Shown: one piece after another, positions 1-8,612 of the stretch
How positions within the stretch are numbered: position 1 is the stretch's first letter
How the letters are laid out: each line of letters opens with the position of its first letter
Assembly (NCBI RefSeq): GCF_963675965.1
Contig: NZ_OY780935.1
Span: 1,848,501 to 1,912,500 of the forward strand
Direction of reading: 5' to 3'
DNA: 64,000 bases
From: an uncultured Celeribacter sp.
Lineage (GTDB): Bacteria; Pseudomonadota; Alphaproteobacteria; Rhodobacterales; Rhodobacteraceae
Made by a program: the position numbers and the translations under genes
The notes under the pieces: generated by a model
What the model was told of the DNA's origin: nothing
What the model saw: the letters and a program-made list of their open reading frames with translations, nothing else
The model's database searches: none

Positions 1-251
1 CGGTGCAGAAAATCGCCTTCCTGCCCGCGGGCACCCCGGATGACGTGGCACAGACCTTTTCTGATGCGTTTGACGCGGTGCGCAAACGCGACGATTTCGC
101 CACCATCGCCGCAAAGCAGGTTGGCAAATATGAGGTCTTCGTCGGCGAAGGCGCGCTCAAGGCCACCAAAACTGGCACAACCGTATCGCCGGAGGCAAAA
201 GCCTACGTGCAGAACTGGTTGCAAGACTCCTACGGCGTGTCGCTGAAATAA
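1..251 (+). CDS. TctC-family tricarboxylate-binding protein, C-terminal end
   Basis: Only the last 82 codons are present; the window begins inside the gene. The residues resemble the C-terminal lobe of Bug/TctC periplasmic solute-binding proteins, with the helix LPAGTPDDVAQTFSDAF and a C-terminal tail ending VSLK. TctC proteins capture citrate-like or other carboxylates in the periplasm and deliver them to the TctA/TctB permease. The permease gene follows 76 bases downstream on the same strand, which strongly supports the assignment. The fragment alone would be too short to identify the ligand. Any signal peptide lies outside the window. Confidence 0.72.
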   Translation, partial: VQKIAFLPAGTPDDVAQTFSDAFDAVRKRDDFATIAAKQVGKYEVFVGEGALKATKTGTTVSPEAKAYVQNWLQDSYGVSLK

Positions 252-264
252 GCGACCCCGTGCG

Positions 265-288
265 GCCCCCGCCGGATCGGCGCGGGGC
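265..288 (+). promoter_or_regulatory. Intercistronic GC-rich hairpin between tctC and the permease
   Basis: About ten base pairs form between GCCCCCGCCG and its downstream partner, with one bulged C and a three-base loop. No T-run follows, so it is not a classical terminator. Such hairpins after a binding-protein gene commonly stabilise its mRNA or reduce transcription into the permease gene; that role is inferred here. Confidence 0.5.
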
Positions 289-327
289 TGCCCCATACCC
301 CACAACTTCAAATCGAAAGCCGGTGCA

Positions 328-2358
328 ATGGATCTATTTGCCACCGCCCTGCCTGCGCTTGGCCAGGCATGGGCCCTCATTCTGCAACCTGATGTCTTGG
401 GACACCTCGTACTCGGCGTGGTGATGGGCCTTGCCGTCGGCGTCTTTCCCGGCCTTGGCGGCATTGCCGGGCTTTCGTTGCTCTTACCTTTCATGTTCGG
501 CATGGACCCGATTTTGGGTCTCGCGCTGATGGTCGGCATGGTCGCCGTGGTGCCGACCTCGGACACGTTTGCCTCCGTCCTCATGGGCATTCCCGGATCA
601 TCCGCGTCACAAGCCACCGTGCTCGACGGCTTCCCCCTGGCCAAGAAAGGCCAGGCGGCACGCGCGCTCTCTGCGGCGTTCACCTCGTCCCTCTTTGGCG
701 GTTTGGTGGGAGCGGCCTTCCTGACGATGTTCATTGTTGTGGCGCGACCTCTTGTGTTGGCCTTCGGTCTGCCGGAAATGCTGATGATCTCGATCCTCGG
801 CCTGTCCATGGTCGCCGTTCTTGCTGGGCGCGTCGCGCTCAAAGGTCTGGCGGCGGCGGGCCTCGGCATGTTGATCGGCACCATCGGTGAGGCCGATGCC
901 GGCGGCTCGCTGCGCATGGCATCCTATGACATCCCCTACCTGACAGACGGGCTGAAGCTTGTGATCGTCGGTCTCGGCATCTTTGCGGTGCCAGAGATTG
1001 TTTCGCTGCTGCGCCAAGACCGCTCCATCGCCAAAGATGCCAAGCTGGGTGCAGGCTGGGGCGAAGGCGTGAAAGACTGGGTCGCCAACAAATGGCTCTC
1101 GGTTCGCTGTTCGCTGATCGGCGTCGTTGTCGGCGTGATCCCCGGTCTCGGTGGCTCGGTCGTCGACTGGATCGCCTATGGCCACGCTGTCCAGACGACC
1201 AAGGACAAATCGCAATTCGGCAAAGGTGAAATTCGCGGCGTGATCGGGCCGGAAAGCTCCAACAACGCCAAAGAGGGCGGTGGCCTCGTGCCAACCCTGC
1301 TGTTTGGCATTCCCGGTTCTGGTTCCATGGCGATCTTTATCGGCGCCATCGCGCTTCTGGGTTCGGGCGACATCGAAGTCGGCCCCTCAATGCTACGCGA
1401 TAACCTCGATATCACCTATTCGATCGTCTGGTTGTTGGCACTGGCCAACGTCGTGGGCACAGTGTTGTGCATCGCCGCCTCAGGTGGCATTGCCAAGCTG
1501 ACAACGATCCGCTTCACATATCTCGCGCCCTTCCTTTTCATGCTGATCTCCTTCGCGGCGTTTCAGTCTGGGCAGAACTTCGAAGATATTCTTGCGCTCT
1601 TCGTGATCGGCCTTATCGGCATCTTCCTGCGCCGTTTCGACTGGTCGCGCCCGGCCTTCCTGATCGGCTTCGTGCTGTCCAACCCGGTAGAGAAGTTCTC
1701 GAACCAAGCGTTCCAGATTGCATCCTTTCGTTTCCGCAGCTCGTTCTCGGACGGCATGGATTACGTCTTCTCGCCCATCGTGATCGTGCTCTTGATCATC
1801 ACCGTGGTCTCGGTCGTGCTCGGCCTGCGCCAAGCGAAATCCATCATGGCCGAGGGCGACGTTCAGTCCGGCTCCAAGCGTGCACCGATTGTCTTCCTGT
1901 TGGTCCTCATGGCCTACGTGGTCACCGCGCTGATCAATGCGAACATGATCCCGGACTACAACATGACGGACAAAATCGTGCCGCTCATAGTCGGTGGCGT
2001 CACCGTGACGGCCCTCCTGATCGTGTTGGCGCAGATGATCCTGCGTCCCGAGACCGACGCCATCTTTGCCGACAAGGAAATGGCAGGCGAGGACGCCGAC
2101 GCACCCTATGGCCTCTGGTCGACGCTGGCGTGGTTTGCGGGCCTGATCGCGGCGACCTATGTGCTCGGCTTCATTCTGGCGCTGACCGGTTTCCTCGTGT
2201 CCTTCCTACGAGTGCGCGCCCAGGCGCCGTGGCCCAAGACGTTGATGCTGACCGCTGCAGGCCTCGCACTGATGTGCGTCATGGCCGGTGCGCTGAACCG
2301 CGACTTCCCGCCGGGGCTTCTGCAGGACGTTGTCGATCTGCCCTGGCCCCTCAAATAA
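328..2358 (+). CDS. Tripartite tricarboxylate transporter, fused TctA-TctB permease
   Basis: The 676-residue inner-membrane protein carries a full TctA-like large permease in roughly residues 1-505, with the family's glycine-rich segments (GVFPGLGGIAGL near 40, VIPGLGGSVVDWIAYGH near 270, GIPGSGSMAIFIGAIALLGSG near 325). After a short hydrophilic linker (about 510-525) comes a four-helix, TctB-like region to the end. TctA alone is usually about 500 residues and TctB about 150, so the length fits a fusion. With the upstream TctC protein it forms a complete secondary transporter for a di- or tricarboxylate. The GntR/TcuAB genes further on suggest tricarballylate, aconitate or citrate, but the substrate is inferred. 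Confidence 0.88.
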   Translation: MDLFATALPALGQAWALILQPDVLGHLVLGVVMGLAVGVFPGLGGIAGLSLLLPFMFGMDPILGLALMVGMVAVVPTSDTFASVLMGIPGSSASQATVLDGFPLAKKGQAARALSAAFTSSLFGGLVGAAFLTMFIVVARPLVLAFGLPEMLMISILGLSMVAVLAGRVALKGLAAAGLGMLIGTIGEADAGGSLRMASYDIPYLTDGLKLVIVGLGIFAVPEIVSLLRQDRSIAKDAKLGAGWGEGVKDWVANKWLSVRCSLIGVVVGVIPGLGGSVVDWIAYGHAVQTTKDKSQFGKGEIRGVIGPESSNNAKEGGGLVPTLLFGIPGSGSMAIFIGAIALLGSGDIEVGPSMLRDNLDITYSIVWLLALANVVGTVLCIAASGGIAKLTTIRFTYLAPFLFMLISFAAFQSGQNFEDILALFVIGLIGIFLRRFDWSRPAFLIGFVLSNPVEKFSNQAFQIASFRFRSSFSDGMDYVFSPIVIVLLIITVVSVVLGLRQAKSIMAEGDVQSGSKRAPIVFLLVLMAYVVTALINANMIPDYNMTDKIVPLIVGGVTVTALLIVLAQMILRPETDAIFADKEMAGEDADAPYGLWSTLAWFAGLIAATYVLGFILALTGFLVSFLRVRAQAPWPKTLMLTAAGLALMCVMAGALNRDFPPGLLQDVVDLPWPLK

Positions 2359-2376
2359 TCCAACGGAGTGAAGGAC

Positions 2377-3465
2377 ATGACACAGACAGGCATTCCCTTC
2401 GTCTTTATGCGTGGCGGCACCTCGCGTGGACCGTATTTCAACAGCAAGGACCTGCCGCAGGACCGAGAGACCCTGACCGAAGTTCTGCTTTCCGTCATTG
2501 GCTCGGGCCATGCGATCAACATCGACGGCATCGGCGGCGGCGTGGCGGTGACCACCAAGGTCGCCATGCTTTCGCCCTCAGATGATGACTGGGCCGATGT
2601 GGATTACTTTTTCGCGCAGGTCTCTGTCGAGGATCGGCTGGTGGATTTCAAGCCCACCTGCGGCAATATCCTCTCGGGTGTCGGCCCTGCGGCGGTCGAG
2701 ATGGGGCTGGTCACGCCCTCCGGCGACGAGACCGAGGTCAAGATCCGCGCTGTCAACACAGGCGCGCGGGTGTTGGCTCGGGTTCAGACGCCGCAGGGGG
2801 CGCTACGCTACGACGGGGACACCGCGATTGCGGGCGTGCCGGGAACCGCAGCCCCGATCGCGCTGAGCTTCATGGGGGTTGTGGGATCCTCGACGGGGGC
2901 GTTCCTGCCCACCGGCAATCTGCGCGACACGTTTGAGGGGATCGAGGTCACCTGTATGGATGTTGCCATGCCGATGGTCATCGCCCGCGCCGCCGATTTC
3001 GGGCTGACCGGGTATGAAACCGTTCAGGAGCTGGATGACAACCGCGACTTCTTTGCGCGGATGGAGGCCGTCCGACGTCAGGCGGGGGCGGCTATGGGCA
3101 TGGGGGATGTGTCCCAATCGGTGACGCCAAAATTCGGCCTGCTCGCCCCAGCCCGCGACGGCGGCACCATCGCGACGCGCTATTTCATGCCTTGGACCAC
3201 GCATCCGTCGATGGCGGTCACCGGCTCGCAATGCCTCGCGTCTTGCGCGTTGACACCGGGAACCGTGGCGGACGGGTTGCTTGAGCGCCCGACCACCAGT
3301 CCTGCGAATGTCGTGCTCGAACATGCCTCAGGTACTATTGAGGTGCTGGTGGATTTCGAAATGAACAATCACTTCACGCTGAATTCCGCCGGACTGGTGC
3401 GAACGGCGCGCAAACTTGCGGATGGGCTGATCTACGTGCCATCCGCCGTATGGAAGGGGCACTGA
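2377..3465 (+). CDS. PrpF-family isomerase (methylaconitate / oxalomesaconate type)
   Basis: The protein has about 362 residues and the PrpF opening motif FMRGGTSRGPYF, followed by GIGGGVAVTTKVA and PTCGNILSGVGPAAVE, which includes the conserved cysteine region of this diaminopimelate-epimerase-like fold. Members isomerise unsaturated tricarboxylates: 2-methylaconitate (PrpF), 4-oxalomesaconate (GalD) and, in fungi, cis/trans-aconitate (Adi1). The ATG at 2377 is preferred because GGAG lies eight bases upstream; an in-frame GTG at 2368 would overlap that site. It lies 18 bases after the transporter and two bases before the stress-protein gene, so it is probably co-transcribed. Acting on aconitate made by TcuA is an attractive but untested inference. 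Confidence 0.85.
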   Translation: MTQTGIPFVFMRGGTSRGPYFNSKDLPQDRETLTEVLLSVIGSGHAINIDGIGGGVAVTTKVAMLSPSDDDWADVDYFFAQVSVEDRLVDFKPTCGNILSGVGPAAVEMGLVTPSGDETEVKIRAVNTGARVLARVQTPQGALRYDGDTAIAGVPGTAAPIALSFMGVVGSSTGAFLPTGNLRDTFEGIEVTCMDVAMPMVIARAADFGLTGYETVQELDDNRDFFARMEAVRRQAGAAMGMGDVSQSVTPKFGLLAPARDGGTIATRYFMPWTTHPSMAVTGSQCLASCALTPGTVADGLLERPTTSPANVVLEHASGTIEVLVDFEMNNHFTLNSAGLVRTARKLADGLIYVPSAVWKGH

Positions 3466-3466
3466 C

Positions 3467-4282
3467 ATGCCGATGATGAACCTACTCGTGGCCTTCAACG
3501 GGTCTGACGGCTCAGTGGCTGCGCTGCGTTATGCGGCGTCGATGGCAAGCCGGCGGGGCGCGCATGTCACCGCCATGATGGCCCACACCACCCATGAAGT
3601 AATCGACAAACGCTCACGTTGGATTTCGAAAGAGGCCCGCGCTCTGCTCGACGCCGCCAATACCGGCATCCTGAGCGAGATCGAAAAGCGGTTTGAGGCA
3701 GAGCGCAAGGCGCTGGGGCTTAACAATGAGCTGCAACTGAAAGAGGTCTCTGGCCGCGTCGACAAAGTCCTGTCGGAGGCCGCGCGCCACTACGACATGC
3801 TGATCGTCGGCTCCCGTTCGGACGACGATGACGAACACGTCACACTACACCCCGACCGCATCGCACTCCTGTCGGGCCGCCCCGTCATTGTGGTGCCTGC
3901 AGGATACGATGCCGGAGCCACGCACAACCATGCGGCCCTGGCTTGGGACGGCGGCCGTGCCGCAGCGCGGGCGCTCTCTGACAGTCTGCGGCTGCTCGAA
4001 GACGATGGCCGCGTCAGCGTGCTCACCGTCGGGCCGCGTAACGCCTGGCCCATCGACGACCTGATGCTACATCTGTCCCGTCATGGGGTCGAGGCAATCC
4101 ATGAGAATTGGCCTGAAACGCATCCCGTGGCTGACACTCTGCTTGCGTGGTGCAAGAAACATGACCCCTCGCTATTGGCGATCGGTGCCTACGAGCATTC
4201 GAAGTTCCGAGAAGATTTCTTGGGTGGTGTGACCACCGAAATCCTGTCGCGCAGCACCATCCCTGTTTTACTCTCTCACTGA
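3467..4282 (+). CDS. Universal stress protein, two UspA domains
   Basis: This 271-residue protein contains two tandem UspA-like domains, about residues 1-145 and 150-271. The first begins LLVAFNGSDGSVAALRYAASMA and contains ADLIVGSRS-like and RPVIVVPAG segments. The second ends with FLGGVTTEILSRSTIPVLLSH, the typical nucleotide-contacting C-terminal motif of the family. It starts two bases after the isomerase stop codon, so it belongs to the transporter operon. UspA proteins are cytoplasmic ATP-binding or stress-responsive factors; companions of TRAP and TTT transporters are sometimes regulatory. A specific role cannot be read from sequence. Confidence 0.85.
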   Translation: MPMMNLLVAFNGSDGSVAALRYAASMASRRGAHVTAMMAHTTHEVIDKRSRWISKEARALLDAANTGILSEIEKRFEAERKALGLNNELQLKEVSGRVDKVLSEAARHYDMLIVGSRSDDDDEHVTLHPDRIALLSGRPVIVVPAGYDAGATHNHAALAWDGGRAAARALSDSLRLLEDDGRVSVLTVGPRNAWPIDDLMLHLSRHGVEAIHENWPETHPVADTLLAWCKKHDPSLLAIGAYEHSKFREDFLGGVTTEILSRSTIPVLLSH

Positions 4283-4292
4283 GGCCCCAACT

Positions 4293-4454
4293 ATGAGTGA
4301 TTACGAAAGACTTGCCCGCGCCCGTCGCGATCTCGAAGAGACGCGCAACGACCTGTCGCAACGGATTGCCGAAGATTCCCCAGACAAGGCGGATCTGATC
4401 CTCTTGCACGAACGGGTCTGTCGCGCGATCAAAGCGCTCTCGGGCGACTTCTGA
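4293..4454 (+). CDS. Small conserved-looking 53-residue protein
   Basis: An ATG-initiated frame of 53 codons fills the gap between the stress-protein gene and the dehydrogenase gene, ten bases after the former and eleven before the latter. The product starts MSDYERLARARRDL and is charged and predicted fully helical, with a heptad-like pattern and no membrane segment. Operon-like spacing and the absence of internal stops argue that it is real; no family was recognised. It could be a small helical adaptor, or a chance frame. Confidence 0.5.
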   Translation: MSDYERLARARRDLEETRNDLSQRIAEDSPDKADLILLHERVCRAIKALSGDF

Positions 4455-4465
4455 AAGGCCAAGGC

Positions 4466-5440
4466 ATGAAGGTCCATATCCTCGACGACTGGTTCGATAC
4501 CCTGCGGGACCTGCCATGTTTTCGGCTGCTCGAGGGACATGATGTCACCGTATGGACCGATCATGAACCTGATCCTGCGGCACTGGCCGCGCGACTTGCC
4601 GATGCGGACTGCGTCGTGCTGTTTCGTGAGCGCACCCGCGTCACCCGCGATCTCTTGGAGCGGCTGCCGAACCTGCGACTGATCTCCCAGCGCGGGGCCT
4701 GGCCGCATGTGGATGTGGACGCCTGCACGGACGCGGGCGTTTTGCTCTGTTCGAACAAGGGAGCGGATGGGGCGAATTACGCCGCCGCCGAGCTGACCTT
4801 TGCGCTGATCCTTGCCGCCATGCGCCAGCTGCCGCAGCAGATGGCCAGCGTCAAGGCCGGCGCGTGGCAGATGGGTGTCGGCCGCACTCTGCGCGGTCGC
4901 ACGCTCGGCCTTTATGGCTATGGGCGCATCGGGCGCGTGGTGGCCGATTATGCTCGCGCCTTTGGGATGAATGTTGTCTGGTGGTCCTCGGAGGCGGGCC
5001 GTGACCGGGCAGAGGCCAATGGCGAGACCGTTGCGCCGAGCCGGGCGGCCTTTTTTGCTGAAAGTGACGTGGTGTCCTTGCATCTGCGACTGACGCCAGA
5101 GACACGCGGGATCGTCACCGGAGAGGATTTGGCCTGCATGAGCGCGAAATCCGTTCTGATCAACACCTCACGCGCGGGTCTGATTGCTCCCGGCGCCCTA
5201 TTGGAGGGGCTAAATACGGGCCACCCCGGTATAGCCGCCATCGACGTTTTCGACACCGAGCCGATGAAAGAGCCCGCCGATCCGCTTCTGGCGCATCCGC
5301 ATCTGATCGCCACGCCTCATATCGGTTTCGTCACCGAGGACGAATTCGACATGCAGTTCTCCGACATCTTTGCGCAGGTGAACGCCTATGCCGAAGGCGC
5401 GCCGATCCACATGGTCAACCCTTCCGTCTACGGGCAATAA
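4466..5440 (+). CDS. D-isomer-specific 2-hydroxyacid dehydrogenase
   Basis: The 324-residue protein has the NAD-binding motif YGYGRIG near residue 155 and the catalytic set of the family: Arg in NTSRAGLI (near 236), Glu in DTEPMKEPADPLL, and His in IATPHIGF (near 290). It should interconvert a D-2-hydroxyacid and a 2-oxoacid with NAD(H) in the cytoplasm. Phosphoglycerate dehydrogenase proper is encoded at 56009, and this protein lacks an ACT domain, so serine synthesis is unlikely. It ends the transporter operon, and its last 26 bases overlap the convergent AbrB-like gene. A role in tricarboxylate catabolism is suggested only by position. Confidence 0.85.
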   Translation: MKVHILDDWFDTLRDLPCFRLLEGHDVTVWTDHEPDPAALAARLADADCVVLFRERTRVTRDLLERLPNLRLISQRGAWPHVDVDACTDAGVLLCSNKGADGANYAAAELTFALILAAMRQLPQQMASVKAGAWQMGVGRTLRGRTLGLYGYGRIGRVVADYARAFGMNVVWWSSEAGRDRAEANGETVAPSRAAFFAESDVVSLHLRLTPETRGIVTGEDLACMSAKSVLINTSRAGLIAPGALLEGLNTGHPGIAAIDVFDTEPMKEPADPLLAHPHLIATPHIGFVTEDEFDMQFSDIFAQVNAYAEGAPIHMVNPSVYGQ

Positions 5441-6467
5441 GCCCGGCCATCACCGGCGCACCGACGATCACGATCACGATACGCGTCAGGTGGTGGGTGA
5501 TGACAAAGCCGAGGTCCGCACCGGTGACGATGGCCAACACTGTCATCTCGGCCTGGCCGCCCGGAGCGAAGGCCAAAAAGGCGGGCACTGGATCGCCCAG
5601 TCCGAGCGCCGTCACCAACCCGGAAAACCCGGCAGCCAGCAATGCCAAAACCAACACATAGGCGACACCTGCCGCGATCACGCGGGTCAACTCGCGCCAA
5701 GTGACGCCGAGAAATTGCACGCCGATGCCGCAGCCGATAAAGAACTGCGCCGTCAGGATCGCCTCGGCGGGCGGGCGGAAATGCACGACACCCGCGAGGG
5801 ACAAAACCGCAGTGACAATCATCGGACCAAGGATCGACGCCCCGAAGAGGCCCAGCCGTTCCCCTCCTTTCCAGCCGATTATAGCGGCGGCGGCCATGAT
5901 GAGCAGTTCAGACCACGGGAGGTCGGCCACGGGCGCACCGATGGGATTGGTCAGGGCGGCACCGTAGAAATGGCTCAGGATAAAGGGGGCGAGAGTCACG
6001 ATGATCAGCACCCGTGTCGCATGGATTAATGACAACGCGCGTGGGTTTCCTCCTGCCTCGGTCCCGAAGATCACCATATCCTGAAGTCCACCGGGCATGG
6101 CCGCGTAATAGGCCGTCGGCGCATCAAACCCCCAGAGCTTACGAAAGAACGGCACGCCGACGGTCGCGATCACCGCGATGAAGATAGGAATCAGCGCCAC
6201 CGAAAGCGCCATACGTGGCAAGTGTGCCACGACCTCTGGCGTGATCGACGCGCCCACCGCGACCCCAAGGATGGTGCGCGCGGCAACCGAGACCTGCCCA
6301 AAGCCTTTCAGCGGTAGATGCGCCAATGCGCCCGCGAGGCAAAAGGCCATGGGGCCGAACAGGAAGGGCAAGGGCAGACCCAGCGACCAGAACAGTGCTG
6401 TTCCCGCAGCAGCGAGTCCGAAGGTCAGTGCACGCCGTGCGTGTGGATGAGAAAGATGTTTGCGCAA
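5415..6467 (-). CDS. AbrB-family membrane protein
   Basis: The 350-residue polytopic protein consists of two related halves, each about five helices, as in the AbrB duplication family (PF05145 type). Signature-like stretches are PLPFLFGPMAFCLAGAL near residue 30, ARTILGVAVGASITPEVV near 65, and AMPGGLQDMVIFGTEAGG near 125, repeated more weakly as AFAPGGQAEMTVLAIVTGADL near 310. Members have been linked to ammonia or other regulatory and transport phenotypes, but substrates are poorly known. It is divergent from the GntR regulator and shares its operator-bearing intergenic region, so it is probably part of the same regulon. Confidence 0.78.
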   Translation of the reverse strand: MRKHLSHPHARRALTFGLAAAGTALFWSLGLPLPFLFGPMAFCLAGALAHLPLKGFGQVSVAARTILGVAVGASITPEVVAHLPRMALSVALIPIFIAVIATVGVPFFRKLWGFDAPTAYYAAMPGGLQDMVIFGTEAGGNPRALSLIHATRVLIIVTLAPFILSHFYGAALTNPIGAPVADLPWSELLIMAAAAIIGWKGGERLGLFGASILGPMIVTAVLSLAGVVHFRPPAEAILTAQFFIGCGIGVQFLGVTWRELTRVIAAGVAYVLVLALLAAGFSGLVTALGLGDPVPAFLAFAPGGQAEMTVLAIVTGADLGFVITHHLTRIVIVIVGAPVMAGLIARRRKG

Positions 6468-6497
6468 ACCGACCTCCTACACGTCTTGACGTATATT

Positions 6498-6526
6498 GTG
6501 TACACTTGTATCCACTCGGATACAAG
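6498..6526. promoter_or_regulatory. Paired palindromes, probable GntR operator in a divergent promoter region
   Basis: In the 82-base gap between the AbrB-like gene and the GntR gene lies GTGTACAC (6498-6505, an eight-base palindrome) directly joined to arms CTTGTATCC and GGATACAAG (6505-6526) separated by four bases. FadR/FCD-type GntR regulators bind short palindromes of the TNGT-N-ACNA kind. A TTGACG element at 6486 may be a -35 box. Autoregulation and control of the divergent gene are inferred. Confidence 0.6.
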
Positions 6527-6549
6527 ATTGAATCAGAGGCTCGACACCC

Positions 6550-7227
6550 ATGGACGACGACAGCGCCCCACAGGGCAACGGTGCTTATCTGCGCCTGCTG
6601 ACCGAACTGCGCGAAGGTCGGCTTAACCCCGGAGACAGACTGCGCGAAACCGAACTGGCGGAGCGACTCGGCGTGTCGCGCACCCCCGTTCGGGAGGCCA
6701 TCCGCCAGCTCGAGGCCGACGGGATCGTCACCCACGTCCCGCGCCAGGGCGCCACGATCCGCAGGCTCGATTACGCCGAGGTCATGGAACTCTACGAGAT
6801 GCGCGCCGTCCTCGAAGGCACCGCCGCGCGGCTCGCCGCTCGCGCCGCCTCGGACATCGAAATCGAAGAACTTTTCGAGATGAATCAGCAGATGGCCGCA
6901 TTGGGGAATGCGCCCGAGGCCTTCATTTTGAACCGGCAATTCCACGCGGCCTTGCTGGATGCGGCCAAGAACCGCTTTCTCACACGGTCCATCCACGCGT
7001 TGCAAAAGGCGTTGATGATCCTTGGTCCAACAACCCTGACCGAACCAGACCGCGCCACGAAGGCCGTTGAAGAACATTTCGGCATTCTCGACGCGATCAA
7101 GGCGCGCGATGGCACATTGGCGGAAGCCGCCATGCGGGCACATATCGAGGCCGCCCAGCGGGTTCGTGTACGCGACCTGCGCGCCAGCAACCACAAACCC
7201 CCTAGCTACGATGGAGACTTGCTTTGA
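6550..7227 (+). CDS. GntR-family regulator, FCD (FadR) subgroup
   Basis: The 225-residue protein has an N-terminal winged helix-turn-helix (residues about 12-75) with ETELAERLGVSRTPVREAIRQLEADG, the canonical GntR recognition sequence. A helical FCD effector domain follows (about 85-210) with EMRAVLEGTAARLAA and NRQFHAALLDAA, whose Asp/His residues usually bind a metal and a carboxylate ligand. It overlaps tcuA by four bases, so it is the first gene of the tcuAB unit. It probably represses that unit, and perhaps the AbrB gene, through the palindromes just upstream, relieved by a tricarboxylate. It replaces the LysR regulator known for Salmonella tcu genes. Confidence 0.9.
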   Translation: MDDDSAPQGNGAYLRLLTELREGRLNPGDRLRETELAERLGVSRTPVREAIRQLEADGIVTHVPRQGATIRRLDYAEVMELYEMRAVLEGTAARLAARAASDIEIEELFEMNQQMAALGNAPEAFILNRQFHAALLDAAKNRFLTRSIHALQKALMILGPTTLTEPDRATKAVEEHFGILDAIKARDGTLAEAAMRAHIEAAQRVRVRDLRASNHKPPSYDGDLL

Positions 7228-8612
7228 CCTCTCCCGACATCGCCATTATCGGCGGCGGAAACGCGGCGCTTTGCGCGGCCATCACAGCCGCCGAGGCAGG
7301 TGCGCGCGTCCTGATCCTCGAGACCGCGCCCAAATCCTATCGCGGCGGCAACTCCCGCCACACGCGCAACTTTCGCTGTATGCACCATGGCCCGCTCGGT
7401 CCCTTGGTCGACAGCTACACCGAAGAGGAATACCTCGCCGACCTGATGAAGGTCACCGGCGGCAAGACAGACGAAGGGCTGGCGCGACTGGCCATCCGTA
7501 CGTCCGAAGAATGCCTGCCGTGGATGGAAGAACACGGCGTCCGCTTTCAGCCGTCGCTCTCGGGGACGCTGTCACTTGCACGGACGAATGCCTTTTTCCT
7601 TGGTGGCGGCAAAAGCCTTGTGAACGCCTATTATCGCACGGCTGAAAAGCTGGGTGTGCAGGTGGAATACGAGGCCGCCGTCACGCATCTGGAACTGGAC
7701 GAGGATCGCGTCACCCGTATCGACTACACACAGAGCGGCCAGACGCATACGATCGCGCCGAAATCCGTGGTCGTCGCCTCCGGCGGCTTTCAGGCCGATA
7801 CCGACTGGCTTGCCCGTGCCTGGGGACCGGCGGCAAAGAATTTTCTGATCCGCGGCACGCCCTATAATCGCGGGGTCGTTCTGGCCGATCTTCTGGATCA
7901 GGGTATCGAACAGGTCGGCGACCCGACCCAGTGTCACGCCGTCGCCATCGACGGGCGCGCGCCGAAATTCGACGGTGGTATTGTCACGCGACTGGACTGC
8001 GTGCCGTTTTCCATCGTGGTGAACAAGGACGCCCAACGGTTCTACGACGAGGGCGAGGACGTTTGGCCCAAGCGCTACGCCATCTGGGGGCGCCTTGTCG
8101 CGGCGCAACCCGATCAGGTGGGATACGTGATCATCGACGCCAAGTCGCTGGAACTGTTCATGCCGTCAGTTTTCCCGCCGATCAAGGCGGACACGCTGGA
8201 AGAACTGGCCAGCAAGATGGGCTTGCCCGCCGACGCGCTGGTGCAAACCGTGAGTGAGTTCAACGACGCCTGCGGCGATACCTCCAACTTTCACCCGACA
8301 GAGCTCGATGGCGTCACCACCACGGGCCTCACTCCGGCCAAAACGAACTGGGCCCGCCCGATCACCGATCCGCCGTTCTATGGCTATTCGTTGCGCACCG
8401 GCGTGACGTTTACCTATCTCGGCCTGAAGGTCGACGAGCATGCACAATGCTCCATCGGCAACCGCCCTGTCACAAACCTCTGGGCGGCGGGCGAAACCAT
8501 GGCCGGGTCGATCCTCGGCCAAGGCTATCTCGCCGGCTTCGGCATGACCATTGGAACCGTCTTCGGACGCATCGCAGGCAAGGAGGCCGCGGCCCATGCA
8601 AATGCAAACTGA
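7224..8612 (+). CDS. tcuA: Tricarballylate dehydrogenase, FAD-dependent
   Basis: The 462-residue flavoprotein begins with the dinucleotide-binding motif IIGGGNAALCAAITAAEAG and carries the TcuA-like GNSRHTRNFRCMH segment. Its C-terminal part (GVTFTYLGLKVDEHAQ, LWAAGETMAGSILGQGYLAG) is typical of the fumarate-reductase/succinate-dehydrogenase flavoprotein fold. In Salmonella, TcuA oxidises tricarballylate to cis-aconitate, which enters the Krebs cycle. The start is a TTG at 7224 overlapping the regulator stop codon, with GGAG eight bases upstream. The gene is directly followed by, and overlaps, tcuB. A closely related dicarboxylate or tricarboxylate substrate remains possible. Confidence 0.85.
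   Translation: MTSPDIAIIGGGNAALCAAITAAEAGARVLILETAPKSYRGGNSRHTRNFRCMHHGPLGPLVDSYTEEEYLADLMKVTGGKTDEGLARLAIRTSEECLPWMEEHGVRFQPSLSGTLSLARTNAFFLGGGKSLVNAYYRTAEKLGVQVEYEAAVTHLELDEDRVTRIDYTQSGQTHTIAPKSVVVASGGFQADTDWLARAWGPAAKNFLIRGTPYNRGVVLADLLDQGIEQVGDPTQCHAVAIDGRAPKFDGGIVTRLDCVPFSIVVNKDAQRFYDEGEDVWPKRYAIWGRLVAAQPDQVGYVIIDAKSLELFMPSVFPPIKADTLEELASKMGLPADALVQTVSEFNDACGDTSNFHPTELDGVTTTGLTPAKTNWARPITDPPFYGYSLRTGVTFTYLGLKVDEHAQCSIGNRPVTNLWAAGETMAGSILGQGYLAGFGMTIGTVFGRIAGKEAAAHANAN

Noticed and set aside
1467..2585. A 372-codon plus-strand frame spanning the permease end and the isomerase start
   Set aside because: It overlaps two clearly identified genes out of frame and shows no domain or start signal.
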